Source: Aequorivita marisscotiae (GTDB lineage: Bacteria; Bacteroidota; Bacteroidia; Flavobacteriales; Flavobacteriaceae). Taken from it: a DNA stretch of 64,000 nt. Shown piece by piece: positions 35,151 through 43,278 of the stretch. The position numbers were made by a program, and so were the translations under genes. Each line of letters starts with the position of its first letter. The stretch's first letter is position 1. Below the pieces are notes generated by a model. That model ran no database searches. It was given only the letters and a program-made list of their open reading frames with translations, and had not been told where the DNA came from. Location: NCBI RefSeq assembly GCF_029814825.1, contig NZ_CP122379.1:2823501-2887500 (forward strand), in the 5' to 3' direction.

Positions 35151-35261
35151 AAAAAATCTATTTTTTGGGGTTTATTTGTTATTTGGGATTTGTTATTTGA
35201 GTTTTTTCCTTTAGTATTCGTAAATTCGTGGCTTCAAAAGATATATACATAAAATTAAGAA

Positions 35262-36638
35262 ATGAGCAAATACGACGTAATAGTTTTAGGAAGTGGTCCG
35301 GGCGGATATGTTGCTGCCATAAGGGCTTCACAATTAGGATTAAAGACTGCAATTATTGAAAAAGAAAGCCTCGGTGGGGTGTGTTTAAATTGGGGATGTA
35401 TCCCAACAAAAGCTCTTTTAAAGAGCGCACAGGTGTTTGATTATCTTAAACACGCAGACAGTTATGGCCTTACTGTAAAGGAATTTGATAAAGACTTCGG
35501 AAAAGTTGTGGACAGAAGTCGCAATGTTGCCGAAGGCATGAGCAAAGGCGTTCAGTTTTTAATGAAAAAGAATAAAATTGAAGTGATAAACGGCTTCGGA
35601 AAACTAAAAGCTGGAAAAAAAGTAGATGTTGACGGAAAAGAATATACTGCAGATCATATAATTATTGCAACTGGCGCCCGTTCTCGCGAATTGCCAAACC
35701 TAAAACAGGACGGTAAAAAAGTAATTGGCTATCGCGAAGCAATGTCACTTAAAAAACAGCCGAAAAGTATGATTGTGGTTGGTAGTGGTGCTATAGGCGT
35801 TGAGTTTGCTCATTTCTACAATTCTATGGGAACGGAAGTAACAATTGTTGAATTTTTACCAAATCTCGTTCCTTTGGAAGACGAAGATGTTTCAAAGCAA
35901 TTTGAGCGTTCTTTCAAAAAAGCTGGGATTAAAGTAATGACTAATTCTTCAGTTGAAAAATTAGATACTTCCGGAAAACTGGTTAAAGCTACGGTAAAGA
36001 CTAAAAAAGGCGAAGAAACACTCGAAGCCGAGGTTGTACTTTCTGCCGTTGGAATTGCTTCAAATTTAGAAGGAATTGGTCTTGAAGATGTTGGCATTGT
36101 TACCGATAAAGGTAAAATTATGGTAAACGATTTTTACCAAACCAACATTCCTGGTTACTACGCCATTGGCGATGTTGTTCCTGGCCCTGCCCTAGCGCAC
36201 GTTGCTTCTGCCGAAGGAATAACTTGTGTTGAAAAAATTGCTGGTATGAATGTGGAACCTATAGACTACGGGAACATTCCGGGTTGTACGTACGCTTCAC
36301 CAGAAATTGCAAGTGTTGGAATGACGGAAAAACAAGCCAAGGAAGCCGGATATGAATTAAAAGTTGGAAAATTCCCTTTCTCAGCAAGTGGAAAGGCAAG
36401 TGCCTCCGGCGAAAAGGATGGTTTTGTAAAAGTAATTTTTGATGCTAAATACGGCGAATGGTTAGGTTGCCATATGATTGGCGCTGGGGTGACCGATATG
36501 ATAGCTGAAGCTGTTTTAGGAAGAAAACTGGAAACCACCGGCCACGAAGTATTAAAAGCGATCCATCCGCATCCAACAATGAGCGAAGCCGTTATGGAAG
36601 CCGTTGCCGATGCATACGGAGAAGTGATTCACTTATAG
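35262..36638 (+). CDS. lpdA: Dihydrolipoyl dehydrogenase
   Basis: The 458-aa flavoprotein has the FAD motif GSGPGG (10-15), the redox disulphide Cys41/Cys46 in GGVCLNWGCIPTK, the NAD motif GSGAIGVEFA and the C-terminal HPHPTMSE with the catalytic His-Glu pair. It reoxidises dihydrolipoamide of 2-oxoacid dehydrogenase complexes or the glycine cleavage system. No E1/E2 genes are nearby, so it may serve several complexes. A terminator follows at 36653-36691. Confidence 0.95.
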   Translation: MSKYDVIVLGSGPGGYVAAIRASQLGLKTAIIEKESLGGVCLNWGCIPTKALLKSAQVFDYLKHADSYGLTVKEFDKDFGKVVDRSRNVAEGMSKGVQFLMKKNKIEVINGFGKLKAGKKVDVDGKEYTADHIIIATGARSRELPNLKQDGKKVIGYREAMSLKKQPKSMIVVGSGAIGVEFAHFYNSMGTEVTIVEFLPNLVPLEDEDVSKQFERSFKKAGIKVMTNSSVEKLDTSGKLVKATVKTKKGEETLEAEVVLSAVGIASNLEGIGLEDVGIVTDKGKIMVNDFYQTNIPGYYAIGDVVPGPALAHVASAEGITCVEKIAGMNVEPIDYGNIPGCTYASPEIASVGMTEKQAKEAGYELKVGKFPFSASGKASASGEKDGFVKVIFDAKYGEWLGCHMIGAGVTDMIAEAVLGRKLETTGHEVLKAIHPHPTMSEAVMEAVADAYGEVIHL

Positions 36639-36652
36639 ATGTTAGATATTCG

Positions 36653-36691
36653 AAACTAAAAAAACCGCACATATGTTGCGGTTTTTTAGTT
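36653..36691 (+). terminator. Terminator of lpdA
   Basis: AAACTAAAAAAACCGCA pairs with TGCGGTTTTTTAGTTT (about 16 bp) around a short loop, with a T-run inside the 3' arm. Confidence 0.85.
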
Positions 36692-36763
36692 TTATTTAAT
36701 CACGGGGTTTTCCTTCAAACTTATTTCACTTAGTCTAGTTTCTTTTTAATCGTGGATCGGGGT

Positions 36764-37180
36764 TCATTTTAAAAAACTCTGTAGCGCCAATTCGTAACTT
36801 TGCAGCCCAAATCCTACAATAACTCCCTTTGCGTTGGGCGCAATGTAGCTTTTATGCCTAAAGTCTTCTCTCGAAAATGTATTGGAAATATGTACCTCTA
36901 CCACAGGAGCAGGGATAGCTTTTGCAGCATCTGCAATGCCAACGGAAGTATGTGTATATGCAGCAGCATTCAAAATAATACCGTCGTAACTATAACCGAT
37001 TTCCTGAATTTTATCTATTAATTCACCTTCAATATTAGATTGAAACTGTGATAATTCCACCTTGGGAAACTTCAGTTGTAATTTTTCAAAAAAATCGTTA
37101 AACGTTTCATCGCCATAAATATCGTTTTCACGCTTACCGAGAAGGTTTAGGTTTGGCCCATTTATGATAATTATTTTCAT
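36764..37180 (-). CDS. aroQ: Type II 3-dehydroquinate dehydratase
   Basis: The 138-aa protein starts MKIIIINGPNLNLLGKRE, the classic type II dehydroquinase N terminus, with the catalytic Tyr22 in the flexible loop and the VEVHISNTFSREDFRHKS motif. It dehydrates 3-dehydroquinate to 3-dehydroshikimate as a dodecamer. I use ATG 37180; the frame extends upstream to 37276 but through a terminator hairpin. It complements aroB (15812) in the shikimate pathway. The gene directly upstream (beta-barrel, 37251) has its own terminator. Confidence 0.95.
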   Translation of the reverse strand: MKIIIINGPNLNLLGKRENDIYGDETFNDFFEKLQLKFPKVELSQFQSNIEGELIDKIQEIGYSYDGIILNAAAYTHTSVGIADAAKAIPAPVVEVHISNTFSREDFRHKSYIAPNAKGVIVGFGLQSYELALQSFLK

Positions 37181-37199
37181 AGCGTAAATATATAAAATT

Positions 37200-37229
37200 A
37201 AAAAAGCAGGAACATCGTCCCTGCTTTTA
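37200..37229 (-). terminator. Terminator of the 163-aa beta-barrel gene
   Basis: AAAAGCAGG/CCTGCTTTT, a 9-bp stem with a nine-base loop, in the minus direction; it ends the 37251-37742 gene before aroQ. Confidence 0.8.
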
Positions 37230-37250
37230 TAAATTCTATTTTTAAAATTA

Positions 37251-37742
37251 TTAGAGTCCAAATTCAACGCCCACATTCACAGAGCTAAATGTTCCGCCAT
37301 CTACGGAAACTCCGGAATATGAAAGAATAGCCGCTACCGTTCCAAAACTGTAGCCCACTTTTGGTCTATAGAAGAAGCCACCGTCATTGCCGTCTGGGCT
37401 AATGCCAATGCCGTATCCTAAATCTGCTCCAAAAAAGAATTCTTCAAGCATAAATCTTGCGGAACCTCCAATTGGCAGAAACACTGCAGAGTCAACTTCA
37501 AAAGTACCTATTGGTGTGTCTATTTCATCTCCGTTGTAATAAAGCATACTGGCCATGGGACCCACGTAAAATGAATCGTTAATGTCAAATAGATACGAAA
37601 AATCTAATTGGGCACCAAATGTGTATCCATCAGCACTGTCCCCAACGGGCAATGATCCGCTTACGCCAATATTAAAATTTTGTGATTGTGCAGTTGTAAA
37701 AGATAATACAACAAGTGCAATTAATAATAGTAGTTTTTTCAT
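37251..37742 (-). CDS. Small outer-membrane beta-barrel protein (163 aa)
   Basis: The 163-aa protein has a Sec signal peptide (LLLLIALVVLSFTTAQSQ) and alternating short amphipathic strands ending in VDGGTFSSVNVGVEFGL with a terminal aromatic-Leu end. This fits an eight-stranded outer membrane beta-barrel of the OmpA/PorT-like size. No enzyme or binding motif can be seen. It is a single gene with its own terminator. Function unknown. Confidence 0.75.
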   Translation of the reverse strand: MKKLLLLIALVVLSFTTAQSQNFNIGVSGSLPVGDSADGYTFGAQLDFSYLFDINDSFYVGPMASMLYYNGDEIDTPIGTFEVDSAVFLPIGGSARFMLEEFFFGADLGYGIGISPDGNDGGFFYRPKVGYSFGTVAAILSYSGVSVDGGTFSSVNVGVEFGL

Positions 37743-37938
37743 AATTAAAAAGGTTTTAAGATTAGTGCATTAAAAATAGGTAAAACTTTTAAATAGAGCA
37801 AATTAGTCTTAAATAGAAAATGCTTAAAAAAGAAACTTGTTAATATCTTATTCTTTTACCTACTGTTATAAACAATTACGGAATTAAAATAAGGAAGCTT
37901 TATTTCTTAAAACCCAGTCTTTAATTGAAAATGGTTCT

Positions 37939-38481
37939 TTATAGGAAGGAGTATCCCAAAGCCACAGAAAATACGTTATTCTTGTTTTTTCCATCTAAAT
38001 CTTTTGACACGTCCGATAGCCCAAAATTATAGCGTGCATCTACGCGTATGCCAAAAGGAAAGTCATACCCGGCACCAACAATTCCAGAAACGTCTGATTT
38101 TTCGGCTTCGTATATATTTCCCAAAACATCCTTAATCTGGTCGTCAACAATAAATCCGAATTGTGGCCCAGCCTGAATATTCAAGCCTTTTACCAGATAA
38201 TATTTTAAAACAACGGGTACGTTTACATAGGTTAAATCGAATTCTCCAGCATCAAACTCAGCTCCTTGCTGAGAATATAGCAAGTCTGCCTGAATTCCTA
38301 CGTTTTCAGTAAATTTTATTCCTGTAAAAATACCGGCCTGAAAACCCGTTTTATTGGAAAGCGAGGAAGCGTCCGAAATATTAGCAAAGTTAGCACCTGC
38401 CTTTATACCGAGATCAAGTTCTTGCGAAAATGCTGTTGTGCCTATAAAAAGCGTCAATGCTACTACAATTAATTTTTTCAT
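37939..38481 (-). CDS. Outer-membrane beta-barrel protein (PorT-like fold)
   Basis: The 180-aa protein has a signal peptide (KKLIVVALTLFIGTTAFSQ) and then the GIKAGANFANISDAS opening seen in many Bacteroidota beta-barrels of the PorT-like / outer_membrane_beta-brl families; it ends VFSVALGYSFL with C-terminal Phe-Leu. I use ATG 38481 since the TTG start (38505) is only 11 bases from the -7 box. It is not similar enough to claim PorT itself. Function unknown. Confidence 0.78.
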   Translation of the reverse strand: MKKLIVVALTLFIGTTAFSQELDLGIKAGANFANISDASSLSNKTGFQAGIFTGIKFTENVGIQADLLYSQQGAEFDAGEFDLTYVNVPVVLKYYLVKGLNIQAGPQFGFIVDDQIKDVLGNIYEAEKSDVSGIVGAGYDFPFGIRVDARYNFGLSDVSKDLDGKNKNNVFSVALGYSFL

Positions 38482-38515
38482 AATGATGTTTTTTTTAAGT
38501 TTCAAAATTAAAACG

Positions 38516-38523
38516 CAAATATA
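38516..38523 (-). promoter_or_regulatory. -7 box of the PorT-like gene
   Basis: Minus-strand TATATTTG, 34 bases before the ATG at 38481. No clear -33 element. Confidence 0.5.
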
Positions 38524-38593
38524 TCCCTAATCTTATGCCTTAAAATACATTTAGTTTTTTGTTAACTATTGTTTTTAGTGGTAATATAGCAGT

Positions 38594-39490
38594 ATGAAGT
38601 GGCATCAAGGATTAAAAGATTACCAAAATTATTTACGATTGGAGCGCGGACTTTCTCATAATTCCATCGTTAATTATTCATTAGATATAAAAAAGTTGAT
38701 GCGATGGCTGGAAACCAATAAAATAGAGGCCTCTCCTATTTCAATTTCTGAAGAAACGCTGCAACAATTTATATACGAAGTGGCAAAAAAGATAAATCCA
38801 CGTACCCAGAACCGCTTAATTTCTGGATTAAAAGGTTTTTTTAATTATTTAATATTTGAAGATTACAGGCAGACCAATCCGTTAGAATTAATTGAAGCTC
38901 CCAAACTTGGAAGAAAACTTCCCGATACGCTCGCCATTGAAGAAATTGACGCACTTATAAGCGCTATTGATTTAAGTAAAAAACAAGGCGAACGCAACCG
39001 TGCTATACTTGAAACTCTTTACGGTTGTGGTCTTCGGGTATCTGAACTTACCAACTTAAAAATTTCAGATTTATATTTTGAAGAAGGATTTATTAAAGTA
39101 ACCGGAAAAGGCGATAAGCAGCGCCTGGTACCAATTAGTCCTATTGCCGAAAAATACATCACCATTTACAGAAAGGAAATTCGGGTACATAAAAATATTG
39201 ACCCAAGCGCCAAGGACACACTTTTTTTAAACCAACACGGACGTCAATTAACGCGAGCTATGATTTTTACGATTGTAAAACAACTTGCCGAAAAAGCCGG
39301 AATTCGCAAAACCATAAGTCCGCATACATTTCGCCATTCATTCGCCACCCATCTTTTGGAAAATGGCGCCGATCTACGAGCCATTCAGCAAATGCTGGGA
39401 CACGAAAGTATTACCACCACCGAAATCTACACCCATATTGATCGCAAGCACTTAACTGAGGTGATCAATCAATTTCACCCAAGAAAGTGA
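38594..39490 (+). CDS. xerD: Tyrosine recombinase XerD
   Basis: The 298-aa protein has an N-terminal SAM-like core-binding domain (about 1-90) and the catalytic domain with Arg148, Lys172, His244, Arg247, His270 and the nucleophile Tyr279. Size and motifs fit XerC/XerD-type recombinases that resolve chromosome dimers at dif. Bacteroidota usually carry a housekeeping XerD of this kind; no dif site or mobile element flanks it, so it is not an integrase of an inserted element. Confidence 0.9.
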   Translation: MKWHQGLKDYQNYLRLERGLSHNSIVNYSLDIKKLMRWLETNKIEASPISISEETLQQFIYEVAKKINPRTQNRLISGLKGFFNYLIFEDYRQTNPLELIEAPKLGRKLPDTLAIEEIDALISAIDLSKKQGERNRAILETLYGCGLRVSELTNLKISDLYFEEGFIKVTGKGDKQRLVPISPIAEKYITIYRKEIRVHKNIDPSAKDTLFLNQHGRQLTRAMIFTIVKQLAEKAGIRKTISPHTFRHSFATHLLENGADLRAIQQMLGHESITTTEIYTHIDRKHLTEVINQFHPRK

Positions 39491-39676
39491 GAAAACTTTC
39501 TTTAGTTGCAAAAGCATAAAAGGTTTTTAATTCCTGAAAATTTTAGCTGTTTAATTTAAGTTCCATTGCTACTATTCGGTTAAAAAAAACCCAAACTTCC
39601 CTAAATTCTTGAGTCTGGCCGTACAGTTTTGTATTTTCAGAATAAATTTTAAAATTGAAAATTAAAAATCGAAATA

Positions 39677-40630
39677 ATGAAAACACTTAAATTTCAAAAT
39701 GGCGATACAATGCACGCCATTGGATTAGGAACGTGGAAAGCATCAGGAAACGAATTAAAAAAGACGATTAAGGATGCAGTTTATGCCGGTTATAGGCATA
39801 TTGATACCGCAAAAAATTATGATAATGAAGAAATTATAGGCGAGGCTTTAGCCGAAATATTTGCAGAAGGAGAAATTTTTCGTGAAGATTTATTTATCAC
39901 CTCAAAACTTTGGAACGACTCGCATGCCGAAGGCCAAGTAATACCAGCGTTACAGCAATCGTTAAAAAAATTAAAGCTCAATTACCTCGACTTATATTTA
40001 ATTCATTGGCCTGTTGCATTTAGACACGGAGTTGATTTTCCCAAAAAACCAGAAGATTATCTAACTCCAACGGAAGCACCCATTATTGGTACTTGGATAC
40101 AGATGGAAAAAGCAAAAAATGACGGTTTGGCCAAACACATTGGCGTATCAAATTTTAGTGAAAAAAAGCTAAAAGATTTAATTTCAAAGGCATCAATAAA
40201 ACCTGAAATGAATCAAGTAGAGCTACACCCATTGTTACAGCAAAACGATTTGATTGCATATTGCAAAAGCGAGGATATTTTAATTACCGCTTATTCGCCT
40301 TTAGGCTCCGGAGATCGGAATAAAGCAATGAAGGCGAGCGATGAACCCAATATGATGGATATTGATATATTAAAGGAAATAGCCAGAGACCGCAGTGCTA
40401 CGGTGGCACAAGTATTAATTGCGTGGCACAATCATCGCGACTGCGCGGCAATACCGAAATCTACAACCAAAGAACATATAATTTCTAATTTTAAAGCAGC
40501 TGATGTTCCCCTAACCGATGCCGATATGAAAAAAATTGCAGCATTAGACCGCCATTACAGATATATAAATGGTAAATTTTTTGAAGAGCCATCAAAAGGG
40601 TACAACAATCTTTATGACGAAGACCGCTAG
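39677..40630 (+). CDS. Aldo/keto reductase
   Basis: The 317-aa TIM-barrel protein has the AKR catalytic tetrad: Asp in YRHIDTAKNYDNE, the nearby Tyr, Lys in LFITSKLWN and His in LYLIHWPVAF. It also has the NADPH-binding AIPKSTTKEHI segment. It reduces carbonyls such as aldehydes and sugars with NADPH; the specific substrate is not evident. It stands alone between xerD and a terminator. Confidence 0.92.
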   Translation: MKTLKFQNGDTMHAIGLGTWKASGNELKKTIKDAVYAGYRHIDTAKNYDNEEIIGEALAEIFAEGEIFREDLFITSKLWNDSHAEGQVIPALQQSLKKLKLNYLDLYLIHWPVAFRHGVDFPKKPEDYLTPTEAPIIGTWIQMEKAKNDGLAKHIGVSNFSEKKLKDLISKASIKPEMNQVELHPLLQQNDLIAYCKSEDILITAYSPLGSGDRNKAMKASDEPNMMDIDILKEIARDRSATVAQVLIAWHNHRDCAAIPKSTTKEHIISNFKAADVPLTDADMKKIAALDRHYRYINGKFFEEPSKGYNNLYDEDR

Positions 40631-40690
40631 CCGCAGATGTTAGCATACAGCCATTATTCCCAAAAAAAGGAACTTACACTTAAACTCACT

Positions 40691-40718
40691 AAAAAAAGCT
40701 CCAAAAGGAACTTTTTTT
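40691..40718. terminator. Terminator between the aldo/keto reductase and rny
   Basis: AAAAAAAGcTCC pairs with GGAaCTTTTTTT (one mismatch) with A and T runs on each side, so it can act on both converging genes. Confidence 0.75.
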
Positions 40719-40757
40719 ATTTATAACAAATGAATTTTATCTTTAGGCTCGGGACGC

Positions 40758-42320
40758 TTACTTCGCAATATTTACGGCGCGTGTTTCACGAATAACCGTA
40801 ACTTTTACTTGGCCGGGATAGGTCATATCCGTTTGTATTTTCTGTGATATTTCAAACGAAAGTTGTGCGGCTTTTTCGTCGCTTACCTTTTCACTTTCAA
40901 CCATTACACGCAATTCCCGCCCCGCTTGAATGGCATAAGCTTTATTAACGCCGCCAAAGCCAAATGCAATATCTTCCAAATCTTTTAAACGCTGTATATA
41001 CGAGTCTAAAACCTGTCGTCGTGCTCCCGGTCTTGCCCCGCTAATAGCATCGCACACTTGAACAATTGGCGATAACAATCCGGTCATTTCAATTTCGTCG
41101 TGGTGGGCACCAATAGCGTTGCATACTTCTGGTTTTTCACCGTATTTTTCGGCCCACTGCATCCCTAAAAGGGCGTGAGGCATCTCGGTTTCCATTTCAG
41201 GAACTTTTCCAATATCGTGCAGCAAACCGGCTCTTTTAGCTAGTTTTGCGTTTAAGCCAAGTTCGGCAGCCATTACGCCGCAAAGTCTGGCTACTTCACG
41301 GGAGTGATGCAACAAATTCTGTCCGTACGAAGAGCGGTATTTCATACGTCCCACAGCTTTAATAAGCTCTGGATGCAGGCCGTGGATTCCCAAATCTATT
41401 ACGGTACGTTTTCCTACTTCAATAATTTCTTCTTCAATTTGTTTGGTAGTTTTTTCAACTACTTCTTCAATACGTGCGGGATGAATACGGCCATCGGTGA
41501 CCAATTTGTGAAGTGACAATCTGGCTATTTCACGACGTACGGAATCAAAACACGAAAGTATAATTGCTTCCGGCGTATCGTCCACAATAATCTCAACCCC
41601 GGTGGCAGCTTCAATAGCGCGAATATTTCTACCTTCGCGACCAATAATTCTACCTTTAACGTCGTCGCTTTCAAGATTAAAAACAGAAACGCAATTTTCT
41701 ACGGCCTCTTCGGTACCGATACGTTGTATTGTGTTAATAATTATCTTTTTAGCCTCCTGTTGGGCAGTCATTTTGGCCTCTTCCATAGAAGTTTGCACAA
41801 ATGCCATAGACTGTGTTTTTGCTTCGTCCTTAAGGCTTTCAATTAACTGCCGTTTGGCTTCTTCAGCAGAAAGGCTGCTAATTACCTCCAATTGCTCAAT
41901 TTGGCTTTTATGCGCCTTATCTACATCGTTTTGTTTTTTCTCAAGAACTGCGATTCGTTCAACGTAATCGGCTTTTTTATTTTCCAGTTCGGCGTTTAAC
42001 TTTTTATTCTTAGCGAGTTCGCTAGAAACTACCGATTCCTTGTCGCGCGTTCTTTTTTCTGCTTCTGAGATCTTTTTATCTCGGCTCAATATAACCTTTT
42101 CATGTTCCGATTTAAGCTCCAAAAATTTCTCTTTCGCTTGTAATATTTTATCTTTTTTTATTGCTTCAGCTTCAGATTTTGCTTCCTTTAGTATTGCTGA
42201 TGCACTTTTTTTTGCTCGTAGAATAAGTTGAGATGCGTTGTTGCGCTCAAGTATTTTTGCAATTAAAAAGCCAAGTGCAATACCAACGATGGCACTGATT
42301 ACTATAGTTATGATGTCCAT
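40758..42320 (-). CDS. rny: Ribonuclease Y
   Basis: The 520-aa protein has an N-terminal transmembrane helix ([19 protein letters not shown]), a long coiled coil (about 40-200), a KH domain (about 210-275, [15 protein letters not shown]) and an HD domain (about 335-430, LLHDIGK with the partner HHDE). RNase Y is a membrane-anchored endoribonuclease that initiates mRNA decay. It is the gene directly downstream of the 6S-like RNA and zapA on the same strand. Confidence 0.95.
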   Translation of the reverse strand: MDIITIVISAIVGIALGFLIAKILERNNASQLILRAKKSASAILKEAKSEAEAIKKDKILQAKEKFLELKSEHEKVILSRDKKISEAEKRTRDKESVVSSELAKNKKLNAELENKKADYVERIAVLEKKQNDVDKAHKSQIEQLEVISSLSAEEAKRQLIESLKDEAKTQSMAFVQTSMEEAKMTAQQEAKKIIINTIQRIGTEEAVENCVSVFNLESDDVKGRIIGREGRNIRAIEAATGVEIIVDDTPEAIILSCFDSVRREIARLSLHKLVTDGRIHPARIEEVVEKTTKQIEEEIIEVGKRTVIDLGIHGLHPELIKAVGRMKYRSSYGQNLLHHSREVARLCGVMAAELGLNAKLAKRAGLLHDIGKVPEMETEMPHALLGMQWAEKYGEKPEVCNAIGAHHDEIEMTGLLSPIVQVCDAISGARPGARRQVLDSYIQRLKDLEDIAFGFGGVNKAYAIQAGRELRVMVESEKVSDEKAAQLSFEISQKIQTDMTYPGQVKVTVIRETRAVNIAK

Positions 42321-42342
42321 TATTTCGTTGAATTATAAATAT

Positions 42343-42511
42343 AAAAAAAGCCTACATCAATATATTTATTTTGAATAAACTCCTTTAAAACATGTTTAGG
42401 GCTAACAAGCTGGTCAAGTATCCGCTCGAAGACGGCTCGCTTTTACAACTTCAACTCACCCTTTTTAAAGAAATCGTGTTGAGTTTACCAAAAAATTGTA
42501 TTAATGTAGGC
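42343..42511 (-). ncRNA. ssrS: 6S-like regulatory RNA (6S-Flavo type)
   Basis: The minus strand can fold into one rod. The ends GCCTACATTAATA and TATTGATGTAGGC (13 bp, one G-U) close it and seven T follow. Inward stems are TAAACTC/GAGTTTA, CTTTAAAA/TTTTAAAG, AGGG/CCCT and AAGTTG/CAGCTT, with open internal loops and a CCG/CGG tip. This closing stem, central bulged rod and Rho-independent tail fit 6S RNA, which binds RNA polymerase in stationary phase. The position after zapA matches the zapA-ssrS order in proteobacteria, and a 6S-Flavo class is known in this phylum. No own promoter was found; it may be processed from the zapA transcript. Confidence 0.82.
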
Positions 42512-42537
42512 AGTTACCTTATTTAATTTAAAGAACG

Positions 42538-42828
42538 TTATGATAATTGCTCCTGCAATAAACGGTTTAAAGCGCTGAGCTTTTCTTCCATTTCTTGCGT
42601 ATCGCTAGAATTATCAATTTGTTTTTGCTCCACCTGAGCTGCAAACTGGAGGGCACACATGGCCAAAACATCCTGTTTGTCGCGAACGGCGTAACTTTGC
42701 TCGAACTGTTTAATCATTTTTTCTATCTTCTTAGCTGCCAATCGCAATCCTTCTTCCTGCGAAGGGTTGATCGTTAAAGGGTAAACCCTGTCTGCTATTG
42801 ATAGTTTTATTTTTAATGGTTCGGCCAT
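42538..42828 (-). CDS. zapA: Cell division protein ZapA
   Basis: The 96-aa protein has the ZapA N-terminal beta region (KIKLSIADRVYPLTINPSQEE) and a long coiled-coil helix (LRLAAKKIEKMIKQFEQSYAVRDKQDVLAMCALQFAAQ region). ZapA cross-links FtsZ filaments at the division ring. It lies between a coiled-coil gene (nine-base gap) and the 6S-like RNA, a synteny that supports both calls. Confidence 0.92.
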   Translation of the reverse strand: MAEPLKIKLSIADRVYPLTINPSQEEGLRLAAKKIEKMIKQFEQSYAVRDKQDVLAMCALQFAAQVEQKQIDNSSDTQEMEEKLSALNRLLQEQLS

Positions 42829-42837
42829 TGTTATATT

Positions 42838-43128
42838 TTATTCAGAAAGCTGACTTATACAATGGTCAATTTCCCGAATTAGAGCGTTTATCTTGAGTTT
42901 AGTTTCTCGTTTATGCTGGTCGCTGCCGAGCATTGAATTTGCCAATTTTAACGAGTTACATTTTTCGGTCCAAACTTCAATTTCTTCTTGAAATTGTTGC
43001 TGTTTCGATTGTAAATCTTTTACCTCTTCCTCTAATGCTACCTTGGCTTTTAATAAATTTTCGTGCCTTTTTAGCAACTCGCCAATTCTATTTTCAAGAG
43101 AATCAACTATTTCAGAAAGATTACTCAT
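42838..43128 (-). CDS. Coiled-coil protein next to zapA (ZapB-like candidate)
   Basis: The 96-aa protein is almost entirely a coiled coil (heptads over about residues 4-60) with no other domain. It is the first gene of the zapA / 6S RNA unit and has a near-consensus promoter. Size, coiled coil and linkage to zapA suggest a ZapB-like division-ring partner, but ZapB itself has no strong motif, so this stays an inference. Confidence 0.8.
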   Translation of the reverse strand: MSNLSEIVDSLENRIGELLKRHENLLKAKVALEEEVKDLQSKQQQFQEEIEVWTEKCNSLKLANSMLGSDQHKRETKLKINALIREIDHCISQLSE

Positions 43129-43155
43129 TAAAATCTGTGTTCAATACTTCTATCA

Positions 43156-43186
43156 CAAAGTTAGCATACCATCGCTAATACGCAAA
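43156..43186 (-). promoter_or_regulatory. Promoter of the coiled-coil / zapA / 6S unit
   Basis: Minus-strand TTTG (43183-43186), a 19-base spacer and TAACTTTG (43156-43163), close to the Bacteroidota consensus, 27 bases before the ATG. Confidence 0.7.
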
Positions 43187-43266
43187 CAGTTTTTCATTAT
43201 TTTTTGTAATATTGAAAAATAGTTATAAAATCCTGCCTTGCTTCATCTTTAATCAACGCGTATTCT

Positions 43267-43274
43267 TACTTTTG
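43267..43274 (+). promoter_or_regulatory. -7 box immediately before the M23 gene
   Basis: TACTTTTG ends only four bases before ATG 43279, which would place the transcription start at or inside the start codon. Confidence 0.5.
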
Positions 43275-43278
43275 TACA

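Noticed and set aside
37181..37276. 32-residue extension of AroQ
   Set aside because: It crosses the terminator hairpin at 37200-37229; the typical AroQ start is at 37180.
38594..39490. xerD as the integrase of a mobile element
   Set aside because: No flanking repeats, cargo genes or tRNA target; sequence fits a housekeeping recombinase.
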